DNA of 64,000 nucleotides from Apteryx mantelli (Eukaryota > Chordata > Aves > Apterygiformes > Apterygidae). The DNA lies in assembly GCF_036417845.1 (NCBI RefSeq), contig NC_089979.1, positions 124,219,415 to 124,283,414 of the forward strand, read 5' to 3'. This document shows, piece after piece, positions 12,910 through 27,000 of this stretch. Each line of letters opens with the position of its first letter. The stretch's first letter is position 1. Under the pieces are notes generated by a model, which did not search any database, had not been told where the DNA came from, and saw nothing but the letters and a program-made list of their open reading frames with translations. The translations under genes were made by a program, and so were the position numbers.

Positions 12910-15356
12910 CTAAAATACAAAGCAAATAACCCATGCTATGAAAGTTCCTCCCCTATAAAAGCAAAATCCAAATAAAGAGAAGCCCTTATTTCCCACCATT
13001 TTGTGGGGCTTCATTTTATCTGTACTGACAAAGCTTTTTCTGCCTCCTCCCCCCCCTGCCAAACCCTCAATAAATGGAATTTTGTCTTCTGAGGCAAATC
13101 AAGGGACATAGATTTTGCCCTCAATGAAAGCTGCTGGGCTAAAATCCCTAGAGATCTGAACCATCTGTTTGCTCACAGAAGAGGCACAGTGTGGGCAAAT
13201 CAGCCCACTATTAAGACACTTAGATCTTCCCAGATGCACACTGAGGAACATGAGAGGAAGATAAGAGGAAGAAATGCAAAGGTGCTGTTTCTCTTCCATT
13301 TGTGCTCTTAAGCTCACTGTGGGTAAGGCTTGCTGACTGGTATAAATTACAGCTGCCTGAAGCTCATGATAGGGTTGGCAACAGCTCCCGCAGCCCAGAA
13401 GAACAGGCTTGAGGTTATGGAGTCATAAGAAAGCCCCAGCCATGTCCCTTCTCAGTTATGCCCTTTAGATCTACAGCAAGAGGAGCACACTCTACAGCTG
13501 CACTCAGCACATACCTCCACTGGTATGTGGACTGCCCTCCACTGGGACGAGCCTCCTGCTTGTGTTGGCTTCATGGGGACATCATACACTTGGTCTGGTC
13601 CCCAGGATTCAAATGGATTGTTTCATGACTGTAGCTGAAGTTTACTGTGCATGCAATTATTTTCCAAGGCTAAATCAAATTGACATACGGAAGCAAGAAT
13701 GACAGTGCCAGTTACAGGTCCCTTTCTAGAACATAAAGCAATCCAGAAAAGTAACCAAGACAGTACCTTGCAAAGTTGTTCTCACTGGCCTGCCTTTCCT
13801 TCCTCTCCTGAAAGTAGCAATAAATTATCACCACCACCTACTGGAGTCAGCTTAAAAAAGCAAAACAAACAAATAGCCCTCAAAAAATCACAAACAAAAA
13901 ACCTTCTGTCAGGTAAAGATATAGACAGAATACAAATCCATTCATTTAGTCACTGTAATTGCACACTGTGAGCTTCATTTCCTCCAACAGACAAAAGGAA
14001 ACAGTCCTTCTTCTGATTACTTTAGGTAGGATCCTACTTAAATTTAGGTACCTCAAGCTGGACCGAATGCTGGGTAGTCTCCCAAAACTCTCTTTATAAT
14101 CAAAGGAGATAAACAGGTGTCTCCAGAGGGTGAGTCATCTTGCCTTTCTCAGAGCTTGCTTTAGGATGAGCTGCACTGCCTTCTGCAAGGTCTATCTCTC
14201 TAGAAGAGACCTAGGATGGCTAGCTCAGAATTTGACCAGCTCTACTTTGAGATGATAAATTAGAGCAGATGGACCTGACACAAAGATACTAGGACTGAAA
14301 TTTTTAAATGCTAACTATATGCTTCACTTTTTATTCTAAAGAGCCATTAGCTTTTCTCACAGTGAGGAAGGCAAGTGTTTTATTTTCAAGTTCAAAAGTC
14401 CAGTCAGAGTATTTTACCACTGGGGGAGGGGGGAATGGGTGCAAGGGAGAGAAACGGAAAATTTTCTATTCATTTCCCCCTGATTTGCAATCAGCAATAG
14501 GTTTCACAAACCTGAGGCAGGCAAGAGACTGATCAAATGCTCTGAGGCTTTTCCACTTACTAATGGCCCAGTCCAATGACCTTTGTAGTAACTTTACCAG
14601 TCATTCTAGTCTGGTTCAGCAGCCATCCACTACTTACTGACAGAGGCAGATTCAGATGGAGATTCACAGACCTCTCCCCTCCTGTGTGATAAGGGGCATG
14701 CTCTGGAAAAAGCAATGGTAATCAGAGATGCAATAGGCATAACTTCCTTGGCTCCTAATCACTCCCAATAAACCCAGTCCTATCTAAATGTGTATGTTTG
14801 CGCTTTTTTCTTTAGTCCCAGAGGATTCAATACACTTATGTTTACAAAGAAGAGAACCAGAGGAGAGCCTCAAACACATTCTCCATGCAGAATCAACTTT
14901 GCAAAAACAGCTGCTACTATTAAAAGCATTCTTTTAGTTGTAGAGAATATATAAGATTGGTTTGACTTAAATGGAATTTATGTTTACCCCTATAATTAAG
15001 CACAAGGTTAAGTGCTTTTCTGAATATAGATTGATTTAAACCTGTATTTAAATGTTTTGCAGATCTGGATAATTAGTACATCAATGACAGAGTCATAAAT
15101 ATAACCAAAGAGAATTGTTTTTATGTCAGAATTTTCAACATTATAGGAAAGTTATAAAATAAGATGTAAAAAATATCATATGGGGAAAATATGCATTAAT
15201 TTTACAGTTTTTAAAGATATTGAGGGGATTGTGGGGGAAAAGGGACTTACAGAACTTGCACTCAGGACATCCAGTTTATATACCACTGTCTTCATCAATG
15301 AGTCACCTGCATCAAAGCACGAAAAACTGAACTAGAACATACTTACGAAGAGATTA

Positions 15357-15396
15357 TAATTTGTATAAAGTATATCTAATTTGTATAAAGTATATC
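15357..15396. repeat. Perfect 20-bp tandem duplication
   Basis: The unit TAATTTGTATAAAGTATATC occurs twice back to back with no difference. It is AT-rich and non-coding. The perfect match suggests a recent duplication. Confidence 0.9.
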
Positions 15397-18300
15397 TGAG
15401 TAGGCTTCGTCTGAAAGAGATTGCCTGTTAATTGGCAATATATCCTTTCAGAGTTAAAACGCAAAGTCTCTCTGAATGTCAGAGGAAGGCACTTCCTTAA
15501 CAATATATTATAAGAAGTATTACTGACCTATTTCCACTCTTCTCTTCAAGCAGTGAAAAGCATGGAAGAGATACTTGCATTGTTATGAGATACTGCAAGT
15601 TTCATGCAACTTAGGAAGCAGAATCACCAAATGGGTTAAGACCTAGCTTAGAAGTAACAAGACTTCTCTGCATTTCTGATTAGCAATGCTCATAAGTAAT
15701 GTCTATCAGTATACAGTATGGCAGTGTATAATGCAGTAATACATATTAATAATATGCCTTCTGCACTCTGAGACATTGTGGCTTAGAAAAACAAGTCATT
15801 TAATCTACTCCTGATGTCTTCAAAAAGCCCAGGATTTCTGCCTCTACATCTTCCATTTTCCATCTGTAAACAAGCTTAATACTGAAAACTGGCAATGGCA
15901 TGACACTTGGTTCACCACCTTTATTCATGCTTTCAGTATTTGTTTTCATGCCAAACTGAAGTGAGAAGCAAGATGCTCCGCATGTTTCCACAAAACCAGT
16001 ACAGCATAACAAGTCCTTCTTCAGCCCAAACAGGTCAAGTTATCACTTCAGGTCTTACCCCGCACATACCCACTGGTCAATGCAGTGCTAAGCCATAGAT
16101 CCCAGAGCTAGAACAAGACACCCAATGGACTCACACGGCACAGCACAGTACAGCGCAAATGCATCAGCTTACAGATGTTTCATGCAGAGACAGCGGAAGT
16201 GTTAGTGCAGTACTACACTCAGTTTAATCCACCTTTGTTTATACTCAGGTTAATCTTTTTTTTTTTTTTTAATAAAGCTAATAAGTACTGCTGCAATGTA
16301 GCAATACCATTTCCCATACACTTGGAACAGGGTATAGATAAACACCCCATATACAGAAACGACCACACTACTTTACCTCAGAATCTTTGCTATAAAAAAG
16401 CCAAGAATCTCTATTGAGATAGTATATTTAAAAAATTAAATGAAAAGCTTCCAAGCATTGCATTAACAGCAGTACTTTTCTATGGTATAGGTAAGATTAC
16501 AGTAACCTGCTAAACATGATAAAGTTGCTAGTCATACTGCCTTTCCTTCTAAAATCTAGCTTAACACCTACCTTTTCAATGAAGGATAACATCAACCCAG
16601 TGATGTATACTAGCGGACGTTGCTGGGTTTAAGCTCCTTTTCTATGCTATCAAAACCCACAGTGAAAATTTTGAAGCAGCTCTTTTGTTAAATCCCTTAC
16701 TAGCAATCTCCAATTTAAGTTCCCTCTATCTGACCAAAGGGATAGAAACACAGATCAATAGTACAGGGAGATACAGCAGGATGACTCTCTCAAGAAATTC
16801 ATAGCACTGCAGGAAGAATTTTCACTTACATTTCAAGCAGGATCTAGGAATTCCTGTGCACTAGATTTGCTTTGTGAATTGTCTTAACAGCATCATCTCA
16901 GCACAAAATGGATTCTTTTGCCTATCACTTGGAAGACTTTTGCTTTGTGCCAAGTCGACTTTAATAGATCCTGGGCCACTTCTGCCCCCAACAAGCACTC
17001 TGAATAATACAAGCAGGGACATTCACACTTTCATCTCAGAAATCACCCAAATCTTTGTAATCTAATACAGGTTGACTGAAGTCTCACAGGCAGGCTGCGA
17101 GAACAGAGCCGTATGCATTTCCTACTCAGAGACGCAGGCTATTTTTAGACAACATTGGCTCTCTAGCCAAGCGAGATTTACTGCTATCCTAAAGGTGAGA
17201 TGAAAGGGCAATGCAACTCGTCACCAATTCAGTAAAAATGAATGTTAGTGTTGCAAATATCTGAGGGATTTTTTGCCTCCCCTTTTTTTTGGGGCGGGGG
17301 GAGGGAGAGAAGTTATTCTGAGTTGCTTAAAGGAGGCATTTTTGTTTCATTTTGCAAGGATTGTGCTTAATATCCTACATAGCTACCCAAGTTATAGATG
17401 TGTATGTATGCCACAGCCAGCAGTCAAAGGTGATCATGCATTCATATGCTGCATTTCCACCTGGAAAGACAGTATGTTGATTGTATAAATGACGGCTATT
17501 TGCATTGCATAGTCTTTGGAATCAGCAAAGGTTAGGACTTTTTTTTTTGTGCTTAGGGGACTGAAATAATGAAGCTGTTGGCAACATCTTTTTAAAAGGT
17601 AACTGCAGGTAAAGATACATGAAACGTGCAGAAATGAGAAACAGCCCTGGCTATAATTAGGGAATTACCTGTTACTTTTTTTGTCCTCCCCTGCCACCCC
17701 AGAAAGACTCACCAGCACAGGCTGTCATCCCCACCGGCTCTGCTCCTTCCTACACTGTCTCAAGCTATTTCACTCTGCTGAAGCAATTTCACATTGAAGT
17801 GATTTGGGCTTTCACAGGCTGATTCCCACACACACCCCTTGTATTGTCTGCAGCAGTGCAATTTCATTTGTACAGTGTTTTACTTTGATTATCAGCTCAG
17901 GTAGACAATTAAAACACAGTGCCACATTAAGTTTATACTTCGCCACCTATTAGGAGGAAATCCAGAAGATATAAGATTCACTTCAAATCAGAACTGCTGC
18001 AAATGAGGAAGAACTTGTGACAGCAGGACCTTGAGACAGAAAGGAATCTGGAGTTCATCCAAACCTGTTTTTATCCCCAAAATATGTATTTTAACTTTCT
18101 GAACATCCATGAGATTCTGATTCAGCTCTGTACCTAAGACTGAAGCCACACTTTGATTAAGCTATGAGCTTATAAATCCATACTGGGTTAACTCACTGTT
18201 CATATGCTTAAAGCTAGACACATTCTTAAGCGCATTGATGCACTAGGCCTTAATGCAGTCTAGACAGATCATCTCTACCACGTCATCCCTTTTTTTGTGG

Positions 18301-20832
18301 CAGCTGGGGTAGTTTGAACTAGTAACTTTTTACTGATAGAAACTGTTTATCCTCCATTTCCTGTTTAATATGACACCATTTGAGATTTCCAGATAAATCT
18401 CAGGAGACAGACTGATAGCTGAAAGAGACTGAAGCTTGTAGTTACACAGTCTGTCCTACCTGCCCAGCTTTCGAATATAAACTGCTCCTAAGAGCGGCTT
18501 GGAGTCATAATAGGCACTGACCGGATGGAACAATATATCTGCTTGTAAAACACGTTCCCCACACAGCTAGGCCAGCTCTAGTTGACTGGCACTGTCAACA
18601 ATGCCCTGGCATGCTTTGTGGATGATTAACACACATTCTTCACACTTCAGCCTGATGTGCAGGTGCTTTCTCAGCCTGCTTCCAGTGTTCACATTTTATA
18701 CTTCGTATAACTCTTAACATATCCCCTAAGACCTGCTTTCACAGCCTTTTACTCACTCCAAGACTACTTCAAATTCCATGAGTTCCCTCCTCTCCTTCAT
18801 CCCCCAATAAAGACCCAATACTTAGAGTTTGGGTGTACACAGCTTATGCCCAACAGTACTGCAGAGTCTCAACAGTCCTGCCCACCAGTGACTTGGTTCA
18901 GGGATCACACCAGCATCTACCACATTCCTTTTCAGCCCATGTACTCAGGAATGTCTAGGCAGTACACCTGTGTCTGACAGTATAAGCAGTTTCAATTACC
19001 CTAAATTAAAAGGATGAGCCAGATTCACCACAGATTTCCCCTGCTACTTCTCTGATATTAACTGTGTTGCTGAATCCAGACCAGTAGCTTTAATTTAAAA
19101 TTTCAAAGGCGCAGAGACCTGCCTGCCATGACTTGAGAACAAAGCTGCAAGTACCCTGCTGCCCCATCTTCCTGCCTTCCTCCTGCAGTAACAGCACCAG
19201 TGGGCAGGATGCCAACATCACTGCCTCAGAGTGACACCTTGTCCCTTCTCCCCTCAGTGGCTTGCTTGTACCACCCTCTTGAAAAACCCACTCTCCTCCC
19301 AAGACGAGCATGCTTAGGAATACACCACACACCTGAAGGAGCTGGTTCCTTACTCTAAAGTGGTACAGGCAAATATTATCAATTTGTAAAAAACTGATTA
19401 CAGAGAATTTTACATTTTTGTTTCTCTCCCTCCCCAATCTCAACCTGGTTTTTTAGGGAAACAAGATTTTTCTGTCTAACAGACCACAGCTAATAACTTA
19501 TGAACTTGTTGGTTAACTTAACCAAATTTGAGAGCGAGACAGAGGTCTCAAAGAAACACCGTATTTTACACATTTTTTCCATTAAAAAAGGTGTGGGGGA
19601 AGCAACAGTCAGACAGGCAACATTAATGCCATGCCAAGAGACTAGAGAACATGGACATGCTGGCCATTCAGCCTATCTCTATCAGGCAGCCAGTCAGATC
19701 ATGTGTAGCTCTGACCCAGCCATAGCATGACGGCCTTGCAGAACTGAAGGGCTTGAGTGGGGATGGACTAGAGAGATTTTGCAAGGGATTAATAAGAGTA
19801 TAACTGGGGAAACAGGAAGACTTGTAAGTATTGCAACAGGAGACTGGTGGGGAGGTAGGCAATGTAGAGGATGCAAGACCTAAATTCACGGCAACTCAGG
19901 CTTCATTAATTCAACTGCAACTGATTTATTCTTCTCAGTATGGCTCTTTGGAATTGCAGAAGACAGCTTCATTCATTCTTCTGAGTTTCATTATTTCTAT
20001 GGCAAAGACTCCCATAAAAATAACTGTAACACACACAAAAAGGCTTTCATATGCACACACACAAATCTAGCACCCCCCTCCATCTTCTCCCAGACAGCAA
20101 CCACAGAAACATATAATATGAAAAAGGAAGGGAGGGTCATAAAGTTAATGCTTGTTGCTTTACATTAGCCTGGTAAAATGAGAGGTCTATGTATGCCTTC
20201 AAATTCTGATGGTACAGTCTTGTATGGCTGTATCCATAAGAAAAAAAAGAAGCCTGAATATTAAGCTAAGTGGGAAATGTATTAGGCATTGGTTAAGAGG
20301 ATGAATTGGTTAAAATGTTCCTTTTCCTTAACAGCTCTAAAGTAGGCAGGCAATTGCATGCTGTTTATTTTGTTCAGAAATTGATTTTAAATTAAAATGA
20401 CAATTCCCTAAAAATATGGCAGCATCCTTGAGATTCAAAGGCAGTCATCTATCATAGTTTCATCTTGGAAGACATACCAAACATGTATGACCACGTGTTT
20501 TATTTCTAGGAAGCATACTATATTGAATAAGTTGACACTGCAATGTAGTACAAGTATCTATAAGTAAACAAGAGGAATTATTTATCCTCAAACGCTTCCA
20601 CTGGTTTCAGTGACAACACAAGGGCAGTCCTGGATCTCTATCTTCAGTATAAGTTCAAATGGTAGATTAAAAGCCTACAAGCAAGAAAGCAGATAGTGTA
20701 GTGCATCCCTCCCCCTGTCTGAAACATAAAGAAAATGATGGGCTATTCTTTGTCTGTATTCATTTAATTGTCAGTTCATTCATTAAGAAATATTAAAGTA
20801 TAGTCATGTAACTACTAGTTTAGATAATTATA

Positions 20833-20917
20833 GGCCAGATTCTCAACTGATACTGGTTTGGCATACTTCTGCTCCTGTTAATGGAATCATGGTAATTTAT
20901 ACCAGTTGAAGGTGTGG
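20833..20917. repeat. Old palindromic MITE-like repeat
   Basis: The piece opens GGCCAGATTCTCAACTGATA and closes with ATTTATACCAGTTGAAGGTG. The two ends are imperfect inverted copies of each other (GATTCTCAACTG...  versus ...CAGTTGAAGGT). This matches a common amniote repeat whose arms read GGCCAGATTCTCAGCTGG. No protein is encoded. Confidence 0.45.
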
Positions 20918-22198
20918 TTTCTGTTACCATGGAGCAACCATTGGCCTTGCCCTATACGCTTATAGAATAATTCATGATGATACCAACTGGCCTTCATTAT
21001 CAATTAGTTCTGAGAAAGTTATGATCCAAGTTGTATCTTTGAGATCTTAGGAGGAAGATCTAAGGAATCAGTTTACTATTCAGAATTTTTTATTTGCTTT
21101 TAAATTTTCAGTGTAAAAATGGGGTGGGGGTGGGCTCTTCTGCCAAGCTTTTGTAATACATCAGGGAGCCATACACAGGGTTGAAATACACTGCTTTAAT
21201 GTGGTTTCATTTCCTGATTGGAGAAAATACCATGAAAAAAGACCCAATAACACCTTATTTTACCCCCAGAAATGGTTCCCTCAGGTACTGAAAAATGTAA
21301 ATACAAATCCAGTAGCACTACATTTTACACTTATTTAACCCACTACCTCCATTTTGACTTATCTGAAATCAAATCACCCACTGCATACTCTTAACACATC
21401 CACCTGCCAAAAGCAAGCTTTCTGGTCATTATACCCTCCCCAAAACAGCAATAACAACCAAAACAAAAAAAAAAGTAAATTCTTGCAGTGTTAACTCTCA
21501 GTATTGCATTATATATCAAGGAGAAGAGTTTTATTTCTATAGGTTTGTTTGCTTTGGCAATTGATGTTTCTTCCTCTTGTGTTTTAAAAGCTGGCTTTAA
21601 CAAAATGACAACTTAAAAGCCCTCCTTATTCACAGCTTGATGTTGAAATGGAATCAAGCCAGACCTGGAATGGCTTTCCAAATTAGCAAGGGAACCTACT
21701 GTTGAAGTAGACTATTACCCTGCATGTGTTTGTGTGTACCCACACTGGGCTAGCTATCCATTTACTCACCTCACAAAGCTGCTTCCTTCCTGTTTTTCTT
21801 CTCAAAGCATTTAGTTAAAACAAAAGAAAATCAACATCAAGTCTTGTGCTTGAAATTGCCTTGCCACTTCAAATGGCCAAGCAGCATCACATCACTTAAG
21901 AAATAACAAAGAAAGAGTCTTGAAGTGTTAAGAAAAGCACAGGGGGCTACATTTTCAAAGGGGCTACACACAAGCTCCGAGTATCACATGGCTGGTGGAG
22001 TATTTACATGGTGCGAATAGAACAGTTGCAGGCAAAAGCCAAGTCTGCAGTCACACCAAGGAACTGTACAGCACAAATTGCATAGATCAGCTGCCTTGCT
22101 GGTCTGCTAAGGAAGCCCTTAATAAATCTGTAAAAAGTCAAAGCTTTCTTTATAGATTGTACCTGATATCAAATCTTTGGGGGAGACCAGTAGACTCA

Positions 22199-22320
22199 AC
22201 CATTTTAAAAATAGGGAACCTAAATCACAGAAAGGCACAGTAACCTAACAAGTGCCACAAACAGTTAACAACAGAGACAGAATATACTCTTCTTGTTTTA
22301 TGTCTCATAGCCTTGCACAG
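22199..22320 (-). mobile_element. MIR-like SINE remnant
   Basis: The plus strand shows CCATTTTAAAAATAGGGAAC, then CTAAATCACAGAAAGGCACA, then GTAACCT and GCCACAAACAGTTA. This follows the order of an antisense MIR (CATTTTACAGATGGGGAAAC TGAGGCACAGAGAGGTTAAG), with the usual decay. It is an inactive fossil. Confidence 0.55.
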
Positions 22321-22899
22321 AAGGATCTTGAAATTTAATGCAGATTAACAGAAATTACCTAGTTATCAGGCTGACTTGCTTACAGGTATTAGCATTCACC
22401 AAGCAGCTCAGCAGGCTAAGATGACGGGCAGTGATTTCCCAGATGTCTCTTGATCATTTTATCGCTGATTTTAATTCACACTGAAATCTGCACACATCTG
22501 AAGTAAACGAGGTACTCCAGAGTTTGGGAGCAATGAAGAAGGGCACAGAACAGCAGCGCTCCTCTGTAGCTCCTGGGAGATGAAGGGAAAATATCACACG
22601 CTACCAACCAAGTATGTCTACGGACTGCAACCACAGGGTAATTGTACCTTGCAACCTGAGAGTTCAGTGCTGACACGGTTTAAAAGGAAAGGACCAAAAA
22701 GTAGGAATTTCATAACAAAGCAAAGGGCACACAGAGAGCCTGAAACCACCAGAAAAGTTGCAGTGACAGCAATAGCGAGACCATATGTCAAGAAAACTAA
22801 AGAAACTGCTGACTATGATAATGAATTATATTTGAAGAAATACAGCCTCCTTCCACCTGGCCAAAGCAGTCTGATCACATATCAGTCCCAAAAGCAGTG

Positions 22900-24000
22900 G
22901 CTGTTACTTACTGTTTCCCTTCCCGGCCACCTTGCTGTGTGCCTTTGGCATGAGTGATGACCACAGGGTGGAGGACTACCCAACCAGGTGTTCCCAGGCC
23001 AGCTTGAAGTGAAGGTAATCAAATGTAACCTTGTATGCTTAGCAGCTCTCCTAATCAGCTGCAAGTATTTTTAATTAGACCACTGGAAAAGGCAGGGTTT
23101 GTGGCAGATTCAGTGCAGACTGCCTCGGCTGTTTCTGCAACATGAAGTATGCCCCAAAATCTAAATGAAATTCAGCCAAATCCCCGGTGGTCTCCACCCA
23201 AAACCTGGGGCCATCAGAAACTGACCCAGCCATAAGATGTGGCCATCAATCTCTGTGTGCTCCTTGGGGTAAGAGCTGTTGGTGCACGGTGTGTACTCCC
23301 CCAGCTCCCGAGCACAACGCAGCCCCTGCAGCCTACACTCACAGCCGTGGATGGCGTGCCCTCCCTTGACTGCAATTTATTGTGCGGTATAAACAGTTTT
23401 GTTAAAAGGGAGAGGTGTGGGCAGCTGCTGCCCCTCTGCCTGGGGCTGCTGGGGGGGGGGGGTCACCCAGAACGTTCTGGAAAGGGGCGAGGGCACTACT
23501 GAGCATGCTCAGTGCAGAGCACCCCCTCCCCCCCCCACCTCCACAGCAGCAGCATGGAGGCAGCTGGGTCCTGAGAGGAAAAATGACCCTCAGGGAGTCT
23601 TCTGGGGACTGGCTGGAGGCACCCAAGGACAGCGAAGCTGCTGAGCTGGGGAGGAAGGCTGGATAGGCAACCCTGCCTTGCCTGGTGGGCTGGGAGGCCG
23701 TATCTCAGCCTGCTCTCTGCCACAGAAGAGAGCGTTTCTGCTCTAAAAGCCACTTTATTTCAGTTGAGGATCTAATAAAACCTAGGGCTGGGGATCAGAA
23801 GCCTGTTTGGTGTGTTAAATGTGTCCACCTTAAGGGAGAGGTCAGCCTAAAGGCCCGGCTGATGCAGGTCCCTGAGATTATCGTTTTAAATTGAACCCAG
23901 GCTGGTGTTTGGGTCCTATCTGCTGCCAGGGAAGGGAGGTGATGGGCACCCACAAGCAGCCAGCTGGGCTGCCGGCTCCGTGTCACAGACCAGGCCAGCT
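22900..24000. other. GC-richer block with homopolymer tracts
   Basis: This stretch is visibly richer in G and C than its surroundings. It has a run of 12 G (about 23451-23462), a C-rich tract (23521-23540), a heat-shock-type element, and a 14-bp palindrome CTGAGCATGCTCAG (23499-23512). CpG pairs are present but not dense, so it is not a clear CpG island. Overlapping open frames on both strands reflect the low stop frequency of GC-rich DNA. No gene was recognised. Confidence 0.5.
23469..23483. promoter_or_regulatory. Three-unit heat-shock-type element
   Basis: AGAACGTTCTGGAAA gives GAA-nn-TTC-nn-GAA, the full inverted pentamer pattern bound by HSF trimers. It sits in a palindrome CCAGAACGTTCTGG (23467-23480) inside the GC-richer block. 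No transcript start is known beside it, so this is only a candidate. Confidence 0.35.
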
Positions 24001-27000
24001 TAGGAGGGATCTAGGCATTAGTTTTGGTAATAAATCCCACAGTCATGTGAATGTTATTGTGATTTTGATATTGCAGTGGGCGTTTTTCATAATTTATGGG
24101 TTGCTTTTTCAAAGGTTAATCTTGCTTCCTAACAACATGGCTTCCCTTTCCATAAATTATTCCAAATTAAAAAAATTCAAAAGAAGCATAGAGAAGATGT
24201 AAACTCAAGGCTTTTTTTTTCTACTCCTAGGTTACCAGTCAGAAAAATGCCCTACTCTCTTACATAGCATGGCCATGTACAATCAAAGAGGCACAGACAT
24301 CAAAGTCTCTTTGCCCCATTTTTTTTCAGGATGGCTGCTCAGCCTTGGGAAATAAGATGCTGCTTGAATATTTGACATATTAAAAGGCAAACTGGTTCAT
24401 AAAACCTCTCTTTTCAAAGTGGTCCTCTTGAAGCTGACTCTCTTTCTGCAAGGGGTCTCCATTTATCATAGGATCAGAGGTCAGTGGGCTGAGACTGAGG
24501 AGCTACTGTGCATTAATATAGAAGTAGCAGGGTGTGGAACTGCTCCTGTCCAATCCAAATAACCTCAGCAAGGAGAGAAGGCAGAGGCATTATGGTCTGA
24601 AAGGCCAAGGCTATAGAAACAGTAATGAAAAAGAGATGTCGGCCCCTCTGGCAAAAGAGGGCTAGCCAGCACGATGTGGTACCTCATGTTTGCAGCACTT
24701 ATCCAGACACATGCAAGCAGATGGTTGCTGGCACGAGAGCCATGAGCTGTCTTGGTGGACTGGACTGTCTGCGCGGGCTCTTGCACTCAGACATGCTCTT
24801 CAGTCACTCTGATGTGAAATTCAGGGCTTGTAATAATGTCAGACTTCTGTTTCTCTGGTCTTCCTGTTCCTACTTTTATGCAGCACTCCAATGGGCTCTC
24901 CAGTTACAATTCACTTTAACTCTGCCCAGTTATATGATTTTTGCTGACTTGTTAAATGGATCTCCTCCCAGTTTGCTGCACAGAGAGTGGTCATTTTACC
25001 AAAAATCACCTTTATAGAAGTTTTAAACCCATGGATGATGAGAACATTTGAGATCCCAGTAGAATCAAATGGTCAAGGGCAAACAATACAATCTGACTCT
25101 CTAGAACGCTCTTCTGATGGGACTTTGTGGAGGTAGAAACATGAGTTGGCAAAGGAGCATTAGACACTAATTTTCATGGCCAGGAAAGTTGGAATTTATA
25201 TTTAAAAATAGAACTATGAGTTAATATATTTTCATATGGTATAGCATGAAAATGAATCAAAACAATGCTTTTGGCGAAAAAAGTTTCATTTCTTCTCCAC
25301 ATGGAGGAAAAAAAAATGGACACCTTCCTGGATTTTAGGGATATTATCTTTCAGTGGAATCAGTCTTCACTTAAAAGATATGTACCAGTTCAATGTAGTA
25401 TTGCTTTCAAGGGACCTATTTGCACAGCATAGTACTACTCGGCATGAGTAAGCCTGCCTGGCATGTTTTATTTGTCTGAAAAGACCTGGTACGTTTGGGT
25501 GCTCCATCACTGTACCAACAATTTTAGTATTCACAGCTCTCTAGGCTGTGTTCCCTAACCTAAGTCTCACCCCCATTTCTCCTGTTTTCTCTATCTCCTC
25601 ATTCTGTTTGCAGCCTCTTTCCCTTGTACTGCCCTCCTTTTGTTCTTTTGTGCATAGCACAGCCCTTGAATCACACCCCTGTTGCCAGACAGTTTGTCCT
25701 CTGGTGTGTTGAATGGGCACTTCAGAAGGCAGTGTGTCTTCTCTCAAGAAGCGACTGCTTATTTTGCACACTGAGAGGAGCATCAATTCAGCACAGCGGG
25801 AGAAATTACAGAACACAGCCTGGAGGGGAGGTCGATGAGACAGAATACTGTTCTGGAGCATTCTGCCTTCATTTAACCTCTTAATAAAAGTAGGTTAGAG
25901 CATCCTGATATTAAGGACCATGTGAAAAGAAAAAAAGAAAAATGTTGGGCTGGGGGGAGAAGGAGTAGGGAGTCCTCATCTAGGAAACATGTCTGTGCAG
26001 ATAATGCACATGGAAATCCTTTCTAATCTGTAGTATACTGGGTGGTATTGTGCTTTGCTCACCAGAGTTTGCAGGTATGCATCTTTTTGTCAGAGTGGCA
26101 GGTCTGAGCAGCCACACCTCTAGCTATCCTCCTTCTGCTTCTGGGCTGGAGTTGAGGGGGAGAGAGGGGTAGAAAAAGCATAGTCACTCACAGGTCATGT
26201 GAACAATTCTAGAAAGGAATCTATGCTGCAGCATCCCCCCTTCCCCCCCCCAAAAAAAACCCGGAAAAACAAAGGGTTTTTCCCTGAAAAACAAGCACTA
26301 AAGGTCCAAAATACTTTGCAGACATGATCAGTTATGCTCTAAAGCAGGTGCTGAGGAAAGAATTTGGAGGCAATTCCTCCAAAGGTTAGTTTGAGAGAGA
26401 GCTGTGGATTGGCCAGGCACAGGAGAAGGAATGGGGGCATTACCACTAAACTGAACTGTAATATTGCATGTTAATAGGAAATAACCGAAGAAGGCTACTG
26501 CTTTAATTTCATCAGACTCCTTAATGTAGACTAATAGTGAAGGCAAAAAATAGATGAGCAAGACAGGACAGTTTTTACCTGTGAATTATGATGGATAGCT
26601 GTGATCCAATAAAGACATTTGAGTGGGATATCATAATACATTATTTCTGTTTTAATCAGGTGCTATAAAGCAGCAACAGGACTTATATACTTCACAGCCA
26701 CTTTAGATTATTGAATGCTCACAGTAGGCTAAAAGAGCACTTACAGCTCATCAAATTAAGCAAAAATGTACAAATTAAGTACCATCAAGCCGGCAAGCCA
26801 TTGCATTTACAGGGAGTGAGGAAGAAGGGGAAACAGTAGAGAATTAAAGGATGAAGCATTAAAATGCACTTTACAGCATGCTTTTAAGAAATGACATTAA
26901 TGACTGAAGAAAACAATGAACAAGCCTGTAAGTCCATCCCTTGTACCGAGCTAAGATCTACTTTACATATATCTCCCTGGGCATCTAGCTATCTATCTAT

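Larger units (their letters stand above)
10312..20832. other. Intergenic DNA, no gene seen
   Basis: Apart from the CTCF-like site (12896) and the 20-bp duplication (15357), only mononucleotide tracts stand out (T-run at about 16255-16270; T-run then G-run at about 17283-17301). The frame at 19090-19443 on the minus strand has no recognisable domain. Confidence 0.6.

Noticed and set aside
22580..22957. 125-codon open frame on the plus strand
   Set aside because: No known domain, mixed composition, no splice or promoter context, and it ends in the GC-rich block. Probably chance.
23388..23393. TATAAA as a promoter for the GC-rich block
   Set aside because: A lone hexamer without an initiator or a downstream coding frame (the ATG at 23553 closes after six codons). 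Not reported as a promoter.
24625..25017. 130-codon open frame on the plus strand
   Set aside because: Cysteine- and leucine-rich with no domain and no flanking splice sites. Consistent with chance.
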